A stretch of DNA of 64,000 bases from NCBI GenBank assembly GCA_034509425.1, contig JAVTVJ010000347.1, forward strand, positions 62,001 through 126,000, written 5' to 3'. A program made the position numbers and the translations under genes. The notes below the pieces were generated by a model that ran no database searches, was not told where the DNA came from, and saw nothing but the letters and a program-made list of their open reading frames with translations. Each line of letters opens with the position of its first letter. Positions within the stretch are counted from its first letter, which is position 1. The DNA comes from Eopsaltria australis (Eukaryota > Chordata > Aves > Passeriformes > Petroicidae). Below are positions 1 through 12,711 of this stretch, one piece after another.

Positions 1-3000
1 AGTTTTATCAGAAATTGTATTTTTTAAATGAACACAAATATTATAGCAAAGCACTAGTTATTATACAAATAAATAATATACATAAAGCTGTATAATAATT
101 TACTTCTTATAGGCTCAAGTATCTTGTACGTTAGGCAAACATTCAGCAGCCCTACAAACACTTTGCCCTTTGTCTTTTCACCAAATTCACATTGCCTTCA
201 TGTTCTCAGCTAATAGAGAAAAAGAGGAAGAAGAAACAAGGATAATCTTAGCCCCTAACTAAAGCTGGGAAATTACTCCCGAATGCATTCAAAAATACAA
301 TTCGCTTCCCTAAAGACTGGAACATGAGCAATAGTCTCCCATTGGCATTAATGATTTCACCTTTTTCACATACAACTGAATGAAGATGTAATACACAGAA
401 ATACACTCCTCACAGTCTAAAGTCAGACTCCAGCTTTCAGTTAGGCCATGCCTCTGTCACTGCATCCAGAGCATCACAGAACATGTATCCCAATTTTTCC
501 TGGCTCACAGAAGCTAGAAAAGCTTCTTTTTTACTGTTGTTTTTGAGTTTTTAAATTATTTAAATAATAATACTACAGTTTGCACATTTAATAATTTCAT
601 CCTAAAACAGCACCTGCAAAAACACATTCTAGTAATCATTAAAAAATTAGAAACAATTAAATACAGCTTTTAGGATTCTAACTGAGATTGGAAAGATAAA
701 CAGGCTGCTTAACTTCTGACAGAATTCAGTGATCTGCACCAGATAAAATACTGTGTTGCTCAAAATATTTTTAAAGAAACAAAACAAAATATGGAATTCT
801 TTCAAGGGTCTCACCTGGTGATTGTCTGGCCTTCCACATGGAACTGATTAAACTCACCTCACAGAAAACAATTCACTAGTTTTGCTTTGTTCATTTGTAG
901 CCAGTTTAGTAAGCTGCTTATCACTATGTCAGACTTTGCTTTGCACAAGGAAAGAACAACAGGAAAAGGATCTTCCCTTTTCAGTGAAGGGGGTCAGGTA
1001 GCATAGCTTGAAACAATTCAACAATTCATCCATTCTAAGTTTCTGAGACTTAGGAAAAATAAAGATAGAAAAAGAGAGGAAGAGAAAGAAGCAACTACTC
1101 AGGACAAGCTGCATTATTTCTCGTTTTCTTGCTTTCTATGTGCAGTTTATACATTGACTTTTAATCACAGAACCGCCCTGGAAACAGAAAGACACATAAA
1201 TTTAGATTAAAATATTAATAATTTAATATGCAGGGCCTAGTTAAACAAACACAGTCAGTGAGATAGTTCAAAAACTTGAAAATAAATTTGATATCCCTAC
1301 TCTGTTTTAATGAAGAGATAAAGATGCATGCACACATTATACTGCTATACGTGTGCAATTACTCAGTTTTACTGCTTCTAAGTCTCCCAGTAAGGAACAA
1401 GAACTCCATGCACAAGTTCTTTCCTTTTCCAAGACTCAGCTTCAGGTATTTATGTGCACATGCCACTGGTGTACTTAGAAAGTGAACTTCCTAAAGTTTG
1501 CTTTTAGTCACAGAGCACCTGGTACTCAAGTGGCACAACATCCTTCCCAAAAACAGGTGGTGTCAATCTATAATTTGCTAAATTGCAACTTTAGACATGA
1601 AGTAGAAAAACAAATCATTTCCTAATCAATCTTTTTCACTGCCACACATCACACTACAAACTAAGCTAGCACTAGAATACCAAAGTATTAACCTAGATAT
1701 CATTAAATTTGAGAATATAAATTTAAAGTGTAATCAGCCAATCAATGAATACTAGCTTGATTAGCAAAGGACACCATTCCCAGCTCTCCCACCCATTAAA
1801 AGGACGAAGAGCCTTAAAGAAAACATTCCAGAGGCTCGTAAATCTGTCATTCACAAACCTGACGATTATCAATTCCATTTTGGCCAAGCACAAATTAATT
1901 AAGAAGAAAATTTTACCTTCCGAAGTACTACAACTTTATAGTTTAGCTCAAGTTCAGCTTGCTGGCATACCTAAAAATATAAAGGGCAGCACTTGGAATT
2001 ATTATCTATTCTTATCCATCAATTGAAATGTTGTTTGGGCTTTTTTTTAGAGTCAAGAGTGGGCACAGAAAGAACATTTTACGATCTACCTCACTATGCA
2101 GCTAATTCATGGTTACCATAACCACAGAGAAACTCAGTGACACAGGTTCAGTCTCCTACATTCCTGACAAACATTCCCCTATATCCATTAAAAGGGAAGT
2201 TGAACAAAACAATTGCTACAGAATTACCTAGAAACACTACCACATACATGTTAGTCACACATGAATAAAGAGCTAACAGAAGACCCTTCTGATAAATATA
2301 TCAACAAGTTTTCTTTCATTTACAAATCAGGATAGTAACATCAAATGCAATTATAAAGAAACTTGATAACAAATGTTTCTCTAGATTTAATCACAGGATT
2401 AGCAGGGAAGAGTTTTTAAATAGTTGGCAGACTATTTTCTGAAGCTTATGTCCAAAACAGCAGCTAATAAATTCTACTTCCAGAGTAATTACATCCTTCA
2501 GAAACCATCCTATCAGCTTTTATGTTGCTGTATTAAGGAACAATATAAACATCTCCAAAGCTACTGTATTCACTGCTATGTAAAAAATAAATTAATTTTA
2601 CAGACATTATTAACTTCAACCACTACAAAAGAATTTAACACCTTGACTATTCAAAAAAAATTTTCTTCCTGTACAACATACGGATCTAATTTTTAAAAAT
2701 ACACTACTGATTTCCCAATTTTCTCTTTTCTCGTTCCCCAAAAGAATGTCTAAAACATTTATAGAAAAAAGAGGAGACACTTGTTAACACCTTTCTGCTT
2801 GTCTATACCAAGTTTCTTCCAAGAATCCAAAATTACCAACTGCTAAGAACTGAAAATCTATAAGGATGAATTTAAGATTTGCTATGTTTTCACTCTTTAC
2901 AAGCCTTTAAATAAATGGCAGCCAAGTATGACCTGGTCAACTACTGAGTACTAGAGCACATTATCACACAAGTAGTGTGGGTCCCCTTCCCACTTCTTCT

Positions 3001-6000
3001 GCCATTGGCTGAAGAACCTGGTGTACAAGATCCTGTTTTCCACTATACTTTTGGCACAGCTGCCATTTCAATTTTACTTCAGAAATCCAGAGTTATAGCA
3101 GAACATCTGCCCCAGGATTCAGACTGTATTCCAAATGCTGTCCAGCTACTTACAGCTAGATTAAGAGGAAGAATGTTTTTATTCATGGTATCTTCACTGC
3201 AGCCTTTTCTGCAACTTTCATTTCAAAGCACATAACTTTTTCAAAGCAGTTAGAGAATGCACTTCATCCAGAAAGAACATATATAGTACCTAGTACAAAA
3301 GGATTCAGCCTTGGAGTGGACTGTAAAGTTCCTATTTAACTCAAATGATGAAGTACACAAAGCCATTTAGTAAGAATCATAGTGCCCCAGTGCTCTAAAG
3401 GGGCATAAGTAACTCTACATTTTGTGGTGTAGTTTGACTTTACTTCCACAAGTCAATTTTAAGCAATAAGAAAGACCTTCTAATGGTCCACTTAGATTTC
3501 TGCAGGTAATAACATCTGCTTCTAATCAAACTGAGATGATTGCCAAATTAAAACCTTTAATTAGCATTTTGCATCATTTACAAACTGTTGTTCATTGTGT
3601 TTATGAAGGTGAAAAAGGACATTTCCAGTAGCTACATGTTCTTTAATCACATCTATTATTCAATTCTACAATTTTATAGAATATCACCAACACCATATGT
3701 GCAAATGAATACATGCAACTCAAATTACTGCAGCAAAATGCACCAGTTTTCTCCATAACTTATAACAAAGTGATGCTTAGAGCTCAAGGAAGCTTACTCA
3801 AGAGAAGAGTAAATAAACAGCCCCCCATACATCCTGACAGTGCACAAAAAAAAAAAATTACAAATCAAGCTTTGTTTTAAAAGTCTGTGAGAGAATATCA
3901 CCACTCATTTTAAGCCTAAATATTTTAATCAAATTTCATCCCATCTACCCATCCCTCAAAATGTTAGCCCACTAGAATACCCAGGCTGCTTGGCAATCAA
4001 CCCAATTACTTTTGGATGAGAATAACTCACTATGTTTTTTAAAGCACTAATAGTGCACATTTCACTGTCTTATTTAACAAACTCTAGCACTTAAAAAACC
4101 ACCCTACTCCTAAACCTTTCCACACACAATTTTGTCTCTGTTATGACTCTAAGCAGGGAGTTAAATGACAGAATACATATTTTTGGCAGTAAGGCACATT
4201 CCCCACTTGTGCAGGCATCACTTTTGACCTTTGCTGTCACCTGTAAGATAAGCATCACTGGTTTCCAAGCAAAGGGACACACAAATACAACATTTAAGTA
4301 GTGGAAAAATAAGATACAATTCAGAACCATTCCCTTAGCAAATGCAAACCATAGCCTACTTGCATAGTTATTGTCTTAGCCTGGCATAAGTTTCCACAGA
4401 GTAATATAGACTCCAGACAGTTTCTATTTTCAAGCATTTTCCCCATCCTGTTTGGGAAAGGAAGAAATATTATTTGATGCCCCTGAAACGAAAAGCCATA
4501 AACCCTATGAGAAGAATATTCTGGTTTAAACACCTATTCCGAAATGGATAATTATAGTCACAGTCCTTTAGTGGCTAGACATGATATTGAGTATTCTTTC
4601 AAATGTATCTGTCCTTAATAGGGACAGAAACTAGTCCCCATTCTCATTAATCCACATCTGACTTTAGGATCTTCTGTACCAAATAAAGGCAGTCATAAAG
4701 CTTTTTTTCAAGAAGCTGAACCACAAATATTTATACAACTGCCCCACTACCAAGATAAATGTTTTTGAAGAAAGCATAATAGTGGTATCACAAAGTCTCT
4801 CATAGGACTACTCTGATCATAAAAATGGAAATTAAAGAAGTTTAATTTCTACTGCTTAAAGCAGCTAAAAAAGCACTTCAACTGCATCATCAAAGAGCTA
4901 CTGTGGAAAAAAAATTCCATCACTAATGCATTTTGCTCTTTCCATTTTCTTTTGCAGTTTTTATTCCTTCCTCTCGAATGCCTGCAGATGCACTAAAGAC
5001 CTTTAGCTCCCCCAACTGACTATTCCCATCTGCCATTCCTTCCCCATGACTGTGATCCAAAGCATTTATTAAAATAACATGCTTTAGAACAGCATCTAAA
5101 AATTAGGACATCTGAATCTGCAGTAACTGGCTGTTACCCAAAAAATAAGGCATCTAAACTAGAAGTTATTTAAAAGGTCAAAATATTGTTTAAATTTCAA
5201 GAGGCTATTCAGAGGTAAGCAGGTTCAATTTAAACTTTTTTTTTTCTGCTCTGTGGAGAGGAAACAGCAACACAGATGTATTCAAGATGAAATAGACTAC
5301 GCTTAGAAGTTTATTTCTTTTGCACAATGCAGAAAGATAATAGTGAACAGAAGCATTGCAGGAAATATAAATCCAATTATACAACATCCTTACACCACAG
5401 ATTAAGACATGATAATTACTATTAATTTTCATTTCTTCTGGAAGCAACAAAGAGGTTCAAACAGTCTGAAGATAAAGAAACCAGTCAAAATGATGACCAG
5501 AATATCACAAAAGAATAAATTCAGAATTAAATTTTGCATTCTACTCCACTCCATAATCCAGTATGTAAGTTAAATTTCTGGAAAGATACAGCAACAAATC
5601 AAAGCATCCAACAGTACTTGGGAAAAAACATGAGACAAGCAGCAATCCACCTGTGACTGTCAAAAAACCCCAACTGTGTTAAGCCGATTTCACGGCCTTT
5701 ATCACAGTGCACAGACCTCAGGGACACAGAGAAAAGCAGGTGTCATATTGTGTCAAACACCCTTGAAGTCACCAAAAGACACTTTCACATGCAAATGACC
5801 AAACAGTTCCACTGGATCTTCTATAACCTGGGTTCAAAACCCATTGGAAAAGCCGTGCATAGAAGAATTGAACTCAAAATAGAAGAATGTGTTAAGCCAA
5901 GTTCCACAATCAAACCAGAATTTAATACTTCAGTTTCTAACCTGTATATTAAAACAGGAGCAGATCACATATTGAAATGCCATGGGGCTGGGGGCACTGC

Positions 6001-7929
6001 AAGAGCTCTAGAGAATGGGATCAGAGAAGAAAATCTGATCTAAAACTGAAGGTTGTAAAAATGGCAAAGGACACTCACAGAAATGACAAAACACCACACA
6101 AAGAAAGGCTAAAAGAAGAAACAAGAAAGCATAATGACAGGTAGAAGGCAAATAAAAAGAGAAGGAAAAAAACAAACAAACAAACAGAAAAAAAAGCCCT
6201 ACCTTTCTCAACCAGTGGACAGAACAAGAAGAAATATGTTAGGTTTGACATTAGTTTAAAAAAGCTAAAAGGAAAGTAAAGCAGCAGAACGATGGCTGCC
6301 ACTGTGAGTGAGACTTGAATATACAAATGCAAGGAATTTGCAAGGAATGCAAGCAAAGCTGTGACATTTTCACAAACAAGGCAAATGAAACTACTGTCAT
6401 CTTCAAAACGCTGTTGAAAGTGTGAAGGAAACAAAAAAAAAACCCACAAAAAAACCCTCCCCACACAGCACTTTGAAAGCAACCACAGAACATTTTTGTC
6501 CACCTGAACAGAAGAGATCCTAACACTGTCACCAGGGAGAGACAAAGTGTGACTGGTTAAGGTGACCAGGTTTTGTGGCAAGTGTTCACAAGAACCAAGT
6601 GGAATGGACCCAGAAGTTCATTAGATCTGCCAGATCAACACAAGATATATCACCGACCTACAGCTGCAGATGCTAAAAGGACAAATCTTCCATTTGATGT
6701 CTAAGAACAAGCAGCAGGTCTTGGAGAGTTGAAATTATGCAAGGCAAAGCAGACAAAAGGCTGAAACTGAGTCTGAGGGCTTCAAAGGAGGTATTTCTGA
6801 CCATGCCAAGAACAACTTTGTAGTTGAAGCCCAAGTATCACTTACTTATAGAACCATTTATTCTATATAATTCCTTCATATACTGAACAACCTACTTTGA
6901 GATTAAAATATTTTCTTCAATTACTATAATATTTTAAATATTCACAAATTTCCCTTTAAATATCTTTAAATCTGTTAGTGCCTTTTACTGCCAGAAACTG
7001 TCAGGCATCATTGATGTAATTACTCATTTAGAGTAAGATTTAAATACTTTAATCTCCTAAATTGATGTAAATCTCAACTGCACACCTGTGTTTGCATATT
7101 CTCTTTGATGGGCTCTGTCACCTTAAATGTCACCATTTACTCCTCTTGAGTGCTGCTTAAGGATTTCCGATGCTCCCTACGTGACTGACTTTGCACACAG
7201 ATTATTTAATATGTCTTGAGTGCTGATAATTACATGCCATACATAAAAAGATTCCATATTTATCTGGATGACAGGAGTACTGTCCCTTAAAAACCTTTCT
7301 CTTTCGGTTTTTTTAATACATAAAGTATAGAAAAGACTAAAAACATTCTGAAATACCTTCAGAACCATTCCACTATTCTCCTTTTACTGTGATAGAAAAC
7401 CAGTCAACATATCAGGGGAAAATACTCTTCAAGCAGGGATTTATTCTCGCTTTCCTTTTACCCTCTTCTTTACTCGACATTTTATTCAGTACCATGCACT
7501 CCACCTCTTGGCCATGCTAGCACAAATTGGCAGGTATAAACAATAATATTTCAGAGTACTGTAAAATTTTGAGACCAAAGCAATGTTCCACCAGGCTGGG
7601 CAGCACCAGTCCAGGCATCTTCCACACTTGTTAGAGAAGGATTGGCCAAAGCTATTCCTACAAGCGATTAAAATGCAATCGACATGTTAGTAGTTCAAGA
7701 AAGTGTCTCAAATACAAACTCAAATCAAGCTTCTTTTTTTTTTTTCCAAGAAATCCAGGTCACAGAGGCTTATTTCAGAATACTAAAGATGGACTAACTT
7801 AATCCAGTGCCAGCTTTGTCAAAACTTTCCAAGGAAGAACTTACCTAACCTTCAAAGCTCCATGATTTACCCTAAATGCAGAGAGGTTTATTTTCACAAA
7901 TATTGCAAAAATTTTGAATTGTAATAATC

Positions 7930-8100
7930 CTATGCATGTTCAGACATATTCATCATACTGAAATCATCACGTTTAGCTGGAGTATCATGAAGTTTATAGC
8001 CTTCCTTTTTCAAGTGAAGAGCATCTTTATAATCAGGTAAAACTCCCCAGAGAAGGCATTTATTAACTTTAATAGACACTGTGCCACATATTTTGCTCAT
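7930..8100 (-). other. Unrecognised 56-codon open frame inside PRIM2 intron
   Basis: A minus-strand ATG at 8100-8098 opens a 56-residue frame ending TAG at 7932-7930. The composition is less biased than the chance ORFs around it: it is charged and soluble-looking in its second half, with LPDYKDALHLKKEGYKLHDT at about residues 21-40. I do not recognise the protein. It could be a chance ORF, a processed pseudogene fragment, or a terminal exon of an alternative transcript. There is an AG near the upstream end (TTTTTAATAG at about 8140) but nothing decisive. Confidence 0.15.
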
Positions 8101-9189
8101 TAACAATATAAATGTCAGCCACTAGACATAAGAAATCCTATTAAAAATTTAAACATTAGTTTTCCTTAAATTCTATTTCTATTTCTAATTACAGAAAGTT
8201 CTTGCTCTTTGATTAAAAATTTCTTTAACCACGAGATGAGAACTACTATCATATCAAACTCTCTACAGCTGATCATCATATAAAAAAAGCTTTTGAAATC
8301 CGGTATTTTTTCCTTCTAGTTGTTAACAACTTCATTCTTCCCAAAATTTGCTAAATAAGATCTTTTTAATAAGTACTCAAAAATCTTAAATACGCAGAGA
8401 TCTTAACAACTTCTTAAGTATTATCCATTAGTGGGATTGAAGATCTCTTGATTCTATAAAGCAATAATTCTCAAACCATAATTCACAAAATCTCAGAAAT
8501 TAGTCTGCAAAACCCCTGCAAAATATATATGTAAGTATCACTTTCTCATGCATGTAAGCAAACAAGAAAAGGTGAGAGGTGACAGTTACTGAATTCTCAA
8601 TTTTAGCTTCATTTTGTTGGTGCTGTAAAAGAAGACAGTTGTGACAAAACTGTACAAGACAATCCATTGATTCCTCCCCCCCCAAAAGAGTTGACCAGTT
8701 CTTTTAATAAATACTGAGAATCACTTCTTACAGTGGTTCTTAGAATTGTTAACATTGCTTTTCCAGACTATGCCAAGGCCACACTTTAGCAGCTCTTGCC
8801 TTTCTCAGATTACAGCTCTGAAACCAGAACCATTATCTAGAAAATGCAAGGCACTTATCTTCTCTTTAAAGAAATTTAACTAAATGTTTCTTAATGCATC
8901 ATAAGCAATTGAAAGTTCTGTAATAGAATTTCTATCCATTTACCCATATAGCAAATGGATTGTAACATCAGAACTTACTTCCTTTTTCTAAAGACCAGCT
9001 CTTTTTCTGCTAGGTAGAGCACAAAGTTTGATTTCCGTCCTGTTTCATGCCACAGTAAGGCTTGAAAACATTGTAACTTCTACCAAGGAAGCATGAAGAG
9101 AATATTTCAGCCTAATTTCCTTTTCAAAGGGAATGTTTTCCTTTTACAAATAGAAAAAGAAATGAGAAAAACATCGGGAATAATTATCT

Positions 9190-9535
9190 CCGTCTGCATG
9201 GACATAAGCAAGCAATCCAGGCCCTTCAGATGAGAAATAGGCCTCTGTGCAAGGTCACCCGAAAAGGCATCTGTGAGAAAGGGAGATACAAAGACTGTAA
9301 ATAATCCCCAGGTGTCTGAGGAGAAATCTGGCAGATGAAACTGTTATTGTAGCCTTCTGATACTAACTTAGCGCTCTAATTAGAGTGGAGAAAATACCGT
9401 GTGAAAACTTTGTGTGAGAAAACATTGTGTGAACTACAGAAGAGAAACTTATGACGTAACTTTATTTTTAGCACATTGTAGGATATAAGTATGGTTGCTG
9501 CCTGAAATAAAACAGCTTCACTTGATCACATTGAC
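9190..9535 (+). mobile_element. Possible solo LTR of an endogenous retrovirus (low confidence)
   Basis: This block has a compositional contrast to its surroundings and a layout that resembles an LTR: a candidate AATAAA polyadenylation signal (about 9507-9512, in GAAATAAAACAGC) preceded by a promoter-like stretch (GGATATAAGTATGG at about 9481) and followed by a short U5-like end. No target-site duplication could be settled and the ends are guesses. It could equally be a unique intronic sequence. Confidence 0.3.
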
Positions 9536-11439
9536 CTGGCATGATGTCCCATCATTTTCACAGCAGAAAAAAATACTGCTTTTAGAGTGGCCTTACTTTT
9601 GTAGTCACCTCTACTTAGCTCCATAGCACTTAGAAATGTTTCAAAAACATATGGAATTCAATAGTAATATTCAAATGTTTTATACATGATAGTGCAAGGA
9701 AGGATTAGTTTCCCTAAATTCCCACAAGAATTGGAAGCAAGGGGTGAAAGCAGAAGCAGGGAAGTAGATTTTCAATGAAATTATGCTTTGCTGCCTCAAC
9801 AGGAGTGAGAAAGTAATACCTTCTAAATCATTTTGACATATTGAAGGCACATTCAGTAGCACAGAACCAAGCCATACTCCTAGCTATTTCCAGCAACTTG
9901 CAAACATGAATTTATTCTTACAAGCCCAAATGCTGAAACTGTGACAGGAGAGTATGAGGCTGGGGAATAAGCAACAAAAATACAGCTCCACAAACACACC
10001 TTTCAGTGAAAGGTCTGTTGAACCAGAGAATGGCATTTCTAATAGTCTGTCAAAGACACAAGAGAGCTTCTGTTACTCTTAACACTGCACAAATCCTATT
10101 TTACCAACATGCGCTGATGCCAGATATTTCAATCCAGCAACATATAATGTACATCAGCCACGTATCTTAGAATATTTAAGTTCTTCTAATAAGCAGTATT
10201 TTAAGAGAAAGATTTTTTCAGTGAAGTGATGATCACACCTTAATTTTTATTAACTCAAGTTTACAATGAGAGCTACAAGCAAAGCTGGAACTTCCTAACA
10301 AAACAGTTCATAGTTGCAGTGCAAAATATTGTTAAAATCATTAATGCAAACACTGCAATAGACATTTTCCTTTAATCCACTCAGACAAACAAAGCAGTAT
10401 TTAACAGCAGGAACTCTTCTGTAATATCCCTAAAACACCAAAAATAGTTGTTTGTCTAAACAGATTTCGCATTTTCAAGGTTTTTCATCAGCTGTCAAAA
10501 GAAATAGTATGAGTTTAAGTCAAAAGGGAAAAAGTTTTGAATCTAAGTTATAATGAGACAACAGTAACTGCGGAATAAGAGCATTTACAGAATTCTGGAC
10601 AACTTATATTCTGCATTCTCCATAGTATCTACTTAATAGGCAAAAATCAAATTGTCTATTAAAAGAAAATAGGATAATTTACATATATGTGCATGTTACA
10701 ATGAAACTTATTTAATTGTACATCATACCTCTTTAAATTATCAATAAATTCTAAACCACAATTTGTAGCTATTGTATTTAACACCAGCCTCTAATTTTCT
10801 GTTATTTAAGCTAAATCATGATCTTGGTTATACACCTATAGCTCCAGTAATTCATATAACATGCACAAACAAGAAGAATCAAAATGGTTTTCAGCTTGCA
10901 CAAACATGTAACCATATGTCCCCATGGTGACAATAACACAGAAAAACACATTTTTGAACAACCCACACATTATTTTCACACTTGGATTATTAAATTTTAA
11001 CTATGCCCTCAACAACTACCATAAGCATTCATTGAATGCACTTATTCTTCATTTCCACATAGTTTTCCAGATGTCAGTGTTCACAAATGGAACAATGTAC
11101 AAAGTCCCCAGGTTTTAGTTTGCTGTGGTTTCTATAGCAAGAAGCCACATCTTGAAAGTAGTTAGTAGATTGCAAAGGTTCCAGGGCAAAGTTCATTAAT
11201 AAAAACCTATTTTGACCACAATTATTTTTCAACTGAAGTCAATAATGTGATGAGAACAGGCTGCACAAACAATTCACATAAGAATCAAAAACAGCCATTG
11301 GTTTCTTATTACTGACATGTTTAGGGTACATTATCACACAATTCACCAAGAAAGCAAGGTAATTTTAACACGAGTGTTATTTGGCCCAGATGGCCAGATA
11401 AGACCTTATCTGAAGAATTGAGACTACATTCTTATCTGA

Positions 11440-12330
11440 AGAACACAAACTAGGGACCCGACAAGACGCATCCCAGAGTCCTGAGAGAAATGGATGATGT
11501 AGTTGCCAAGCAAATCCCCATGACATTTGAAAAGTCATGGCAGTCAGAATCCCCAGGTGAATGGAAAAAGGTAAACACTATACCCATCTTTAAAAACCTT
11601 AGAGGAAACCCGGTGAACTACCAGCCAATTAGCCTCACCTCTGTGCCTGGAAAGATCATGGAACAGATCCTCCTAGAAGCTGTGCTAAGGCACATGGATA
11701 ACAGGAAGGTGATTTGGAACAGCCAGCATGGCTTTGCCAAGGACAAGTCCTGCCTGACCAAACTAGTGGCCTTCTGTGATGGAGTGACTGCATCAGCAGA
11801 CAAGGGAGGGGCTACAGATGACATTTACCAGCATTTCTGTAAAGCCTTTGACACAGTCCCCCATAGCATATGTCTCTCCAAACTGGAGAGAAATGGATGC
11901 AATGGAAGAACCATTAGATGCGCAAGCAACTGGTTGGACATCTACATTCAGAGGGTAGTGGTCAATGGCTCAGAGTCCTGATGGACATGAGTGACAAGTG
12001 GTGTCCCTCAGGAGTCCATACTGGGACCAGTGTTATTTAATATCTTCATTAATGACAGAGGCAGAGGGATCGAGTGCTCGCTCAGCAAGTCTGCAGATGA
12101 CACCGAGCTGCGTGGTGCTGCTGACACACCTGAAGGACAGAATGGCACCCAGAGGAACATGGACAAGCTCGAGAAGTGGCCCATGGGAATCGCATGCAGT
12201 TTAACAAGTGCAAGGTTCTGGACCTGGGTCAGGGAAATCTCTGATATCAATCCAGGCTGGGGAATGAACAGATCGAGAGCAGCCCTGATGGAAAGGACTT
12301 GGGGGTGGTGGTAGAGGAGAGTAACAAGGT
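11440..12330 (+). mobile_element. CR1 LINE fragment: part of the reverse transcriptase, truncated at both ends
   Basis: About 0.9 kb of CR1 ORF2 lies in plus orientation, antisense to PRIM2. The translation shows decayed non-LTR reverse-transcriptase signatures: [37 protein letters not shown], the region around [29 protein letters not shown] and a degenerate active-site segment reading SADDTEL where FADDT is expected. There is an in-frame stop near 11981 and a frame shift before the GVPQ block, so it is dead. The copy stops near 12330 in mid-ORF. The usual CR1 3' UTR and terminal short repeats are absent, although 5' truncation is the normal CR1 fate. The endpoints are approximate. Confidence 0.9.
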
Positions 12331-12590
12331 GTAAACCTTGTTAACTTACCTGTGTAATTACACATTTTTTCAGTTGTATTTGTAGATTGAAGCAGACTAA
12401 GCTTCTCTTGTAGCACAAAATTACTTAATCCTCATGTATACTATTCTGCAGGTTCAGAAGTTGTGTGGTTGGGTTTTTTTAAAACCATAACAGCACTTTC
12501 TATTTTTTAAACACAACTGCTAAAACTGTCTTAATGAGATTTTTAAAAAACAGGCATGTGCAACATAAATACAGAAAGTAACATACTTAC

Positions 12591-12711
12591 AGCTTCAAAT
12601 GATAAATTAACATGTTCCAGGAATTTCTGCATTAAACCTTCAGATAGTTCTTTGAAACGATATCGGAAGAGATCCATTTCTTGTTGAAGAAACCAACGCC
12701 TGAGATCCTCG
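12591..12711 (-). CDS. PRIM2: PRIM2 coding exon 4 (residues 113-153)
   Basis: This 121-nt exon has a T-rich tract and GCAG acceptor above 12711 and a GTAAGT donor at 12590-12585. It encodes [20 protein letters not shown] then [21 protein letters not shown], matching the PRIM2 segment around RRWFIQQEMDLLRFRF of the human protein as I remember it. It ends in phase 0. The intron to exon 3 is 5.66 kb. The next intron is at least 12.5 kb and leaves the window. Confidence 0.93.

Larger units (their letters stand above)
1..11439 (-). other. PRIM2 intron 4 interior, largely unannotatable AT-rich sequence
   Basis: This interval belongs to the large PRIM2 intron after exon 4. It contains A-rich low-complexity patches (about 6080-6200 and 6428-6460), a short T run near 7735, an unexplained short open frame at 7930-8100 and a possible LTR at about 9190-9535. 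No further PRIM2 exon, RNA gene or clear repeat family was recognised. The longer minus-strand open frames near 6.0-6.6 kb are Phe/Leu-rich translations of A-rich DNA and not genes. Confidence 0.55.

Noticed and set aside
6075..6581. 168-codon minus-strand open frame rich in Phe, Leu and Ser, with an overlapping 93-codon frame
   Set aside because: It is the reverse translation of A-rich low-complexity DNA on the plus strand, with no domain and no splice context. Its hydrophobicity comes from composition.
1..12590. Search for further PRIM2 exons (next expected segment after SLSFEA)
   Set aside because: No minus-strand segment matching the next part of the primase large subunit with splice sites was seen, so the remaining exons are placed outside the window.
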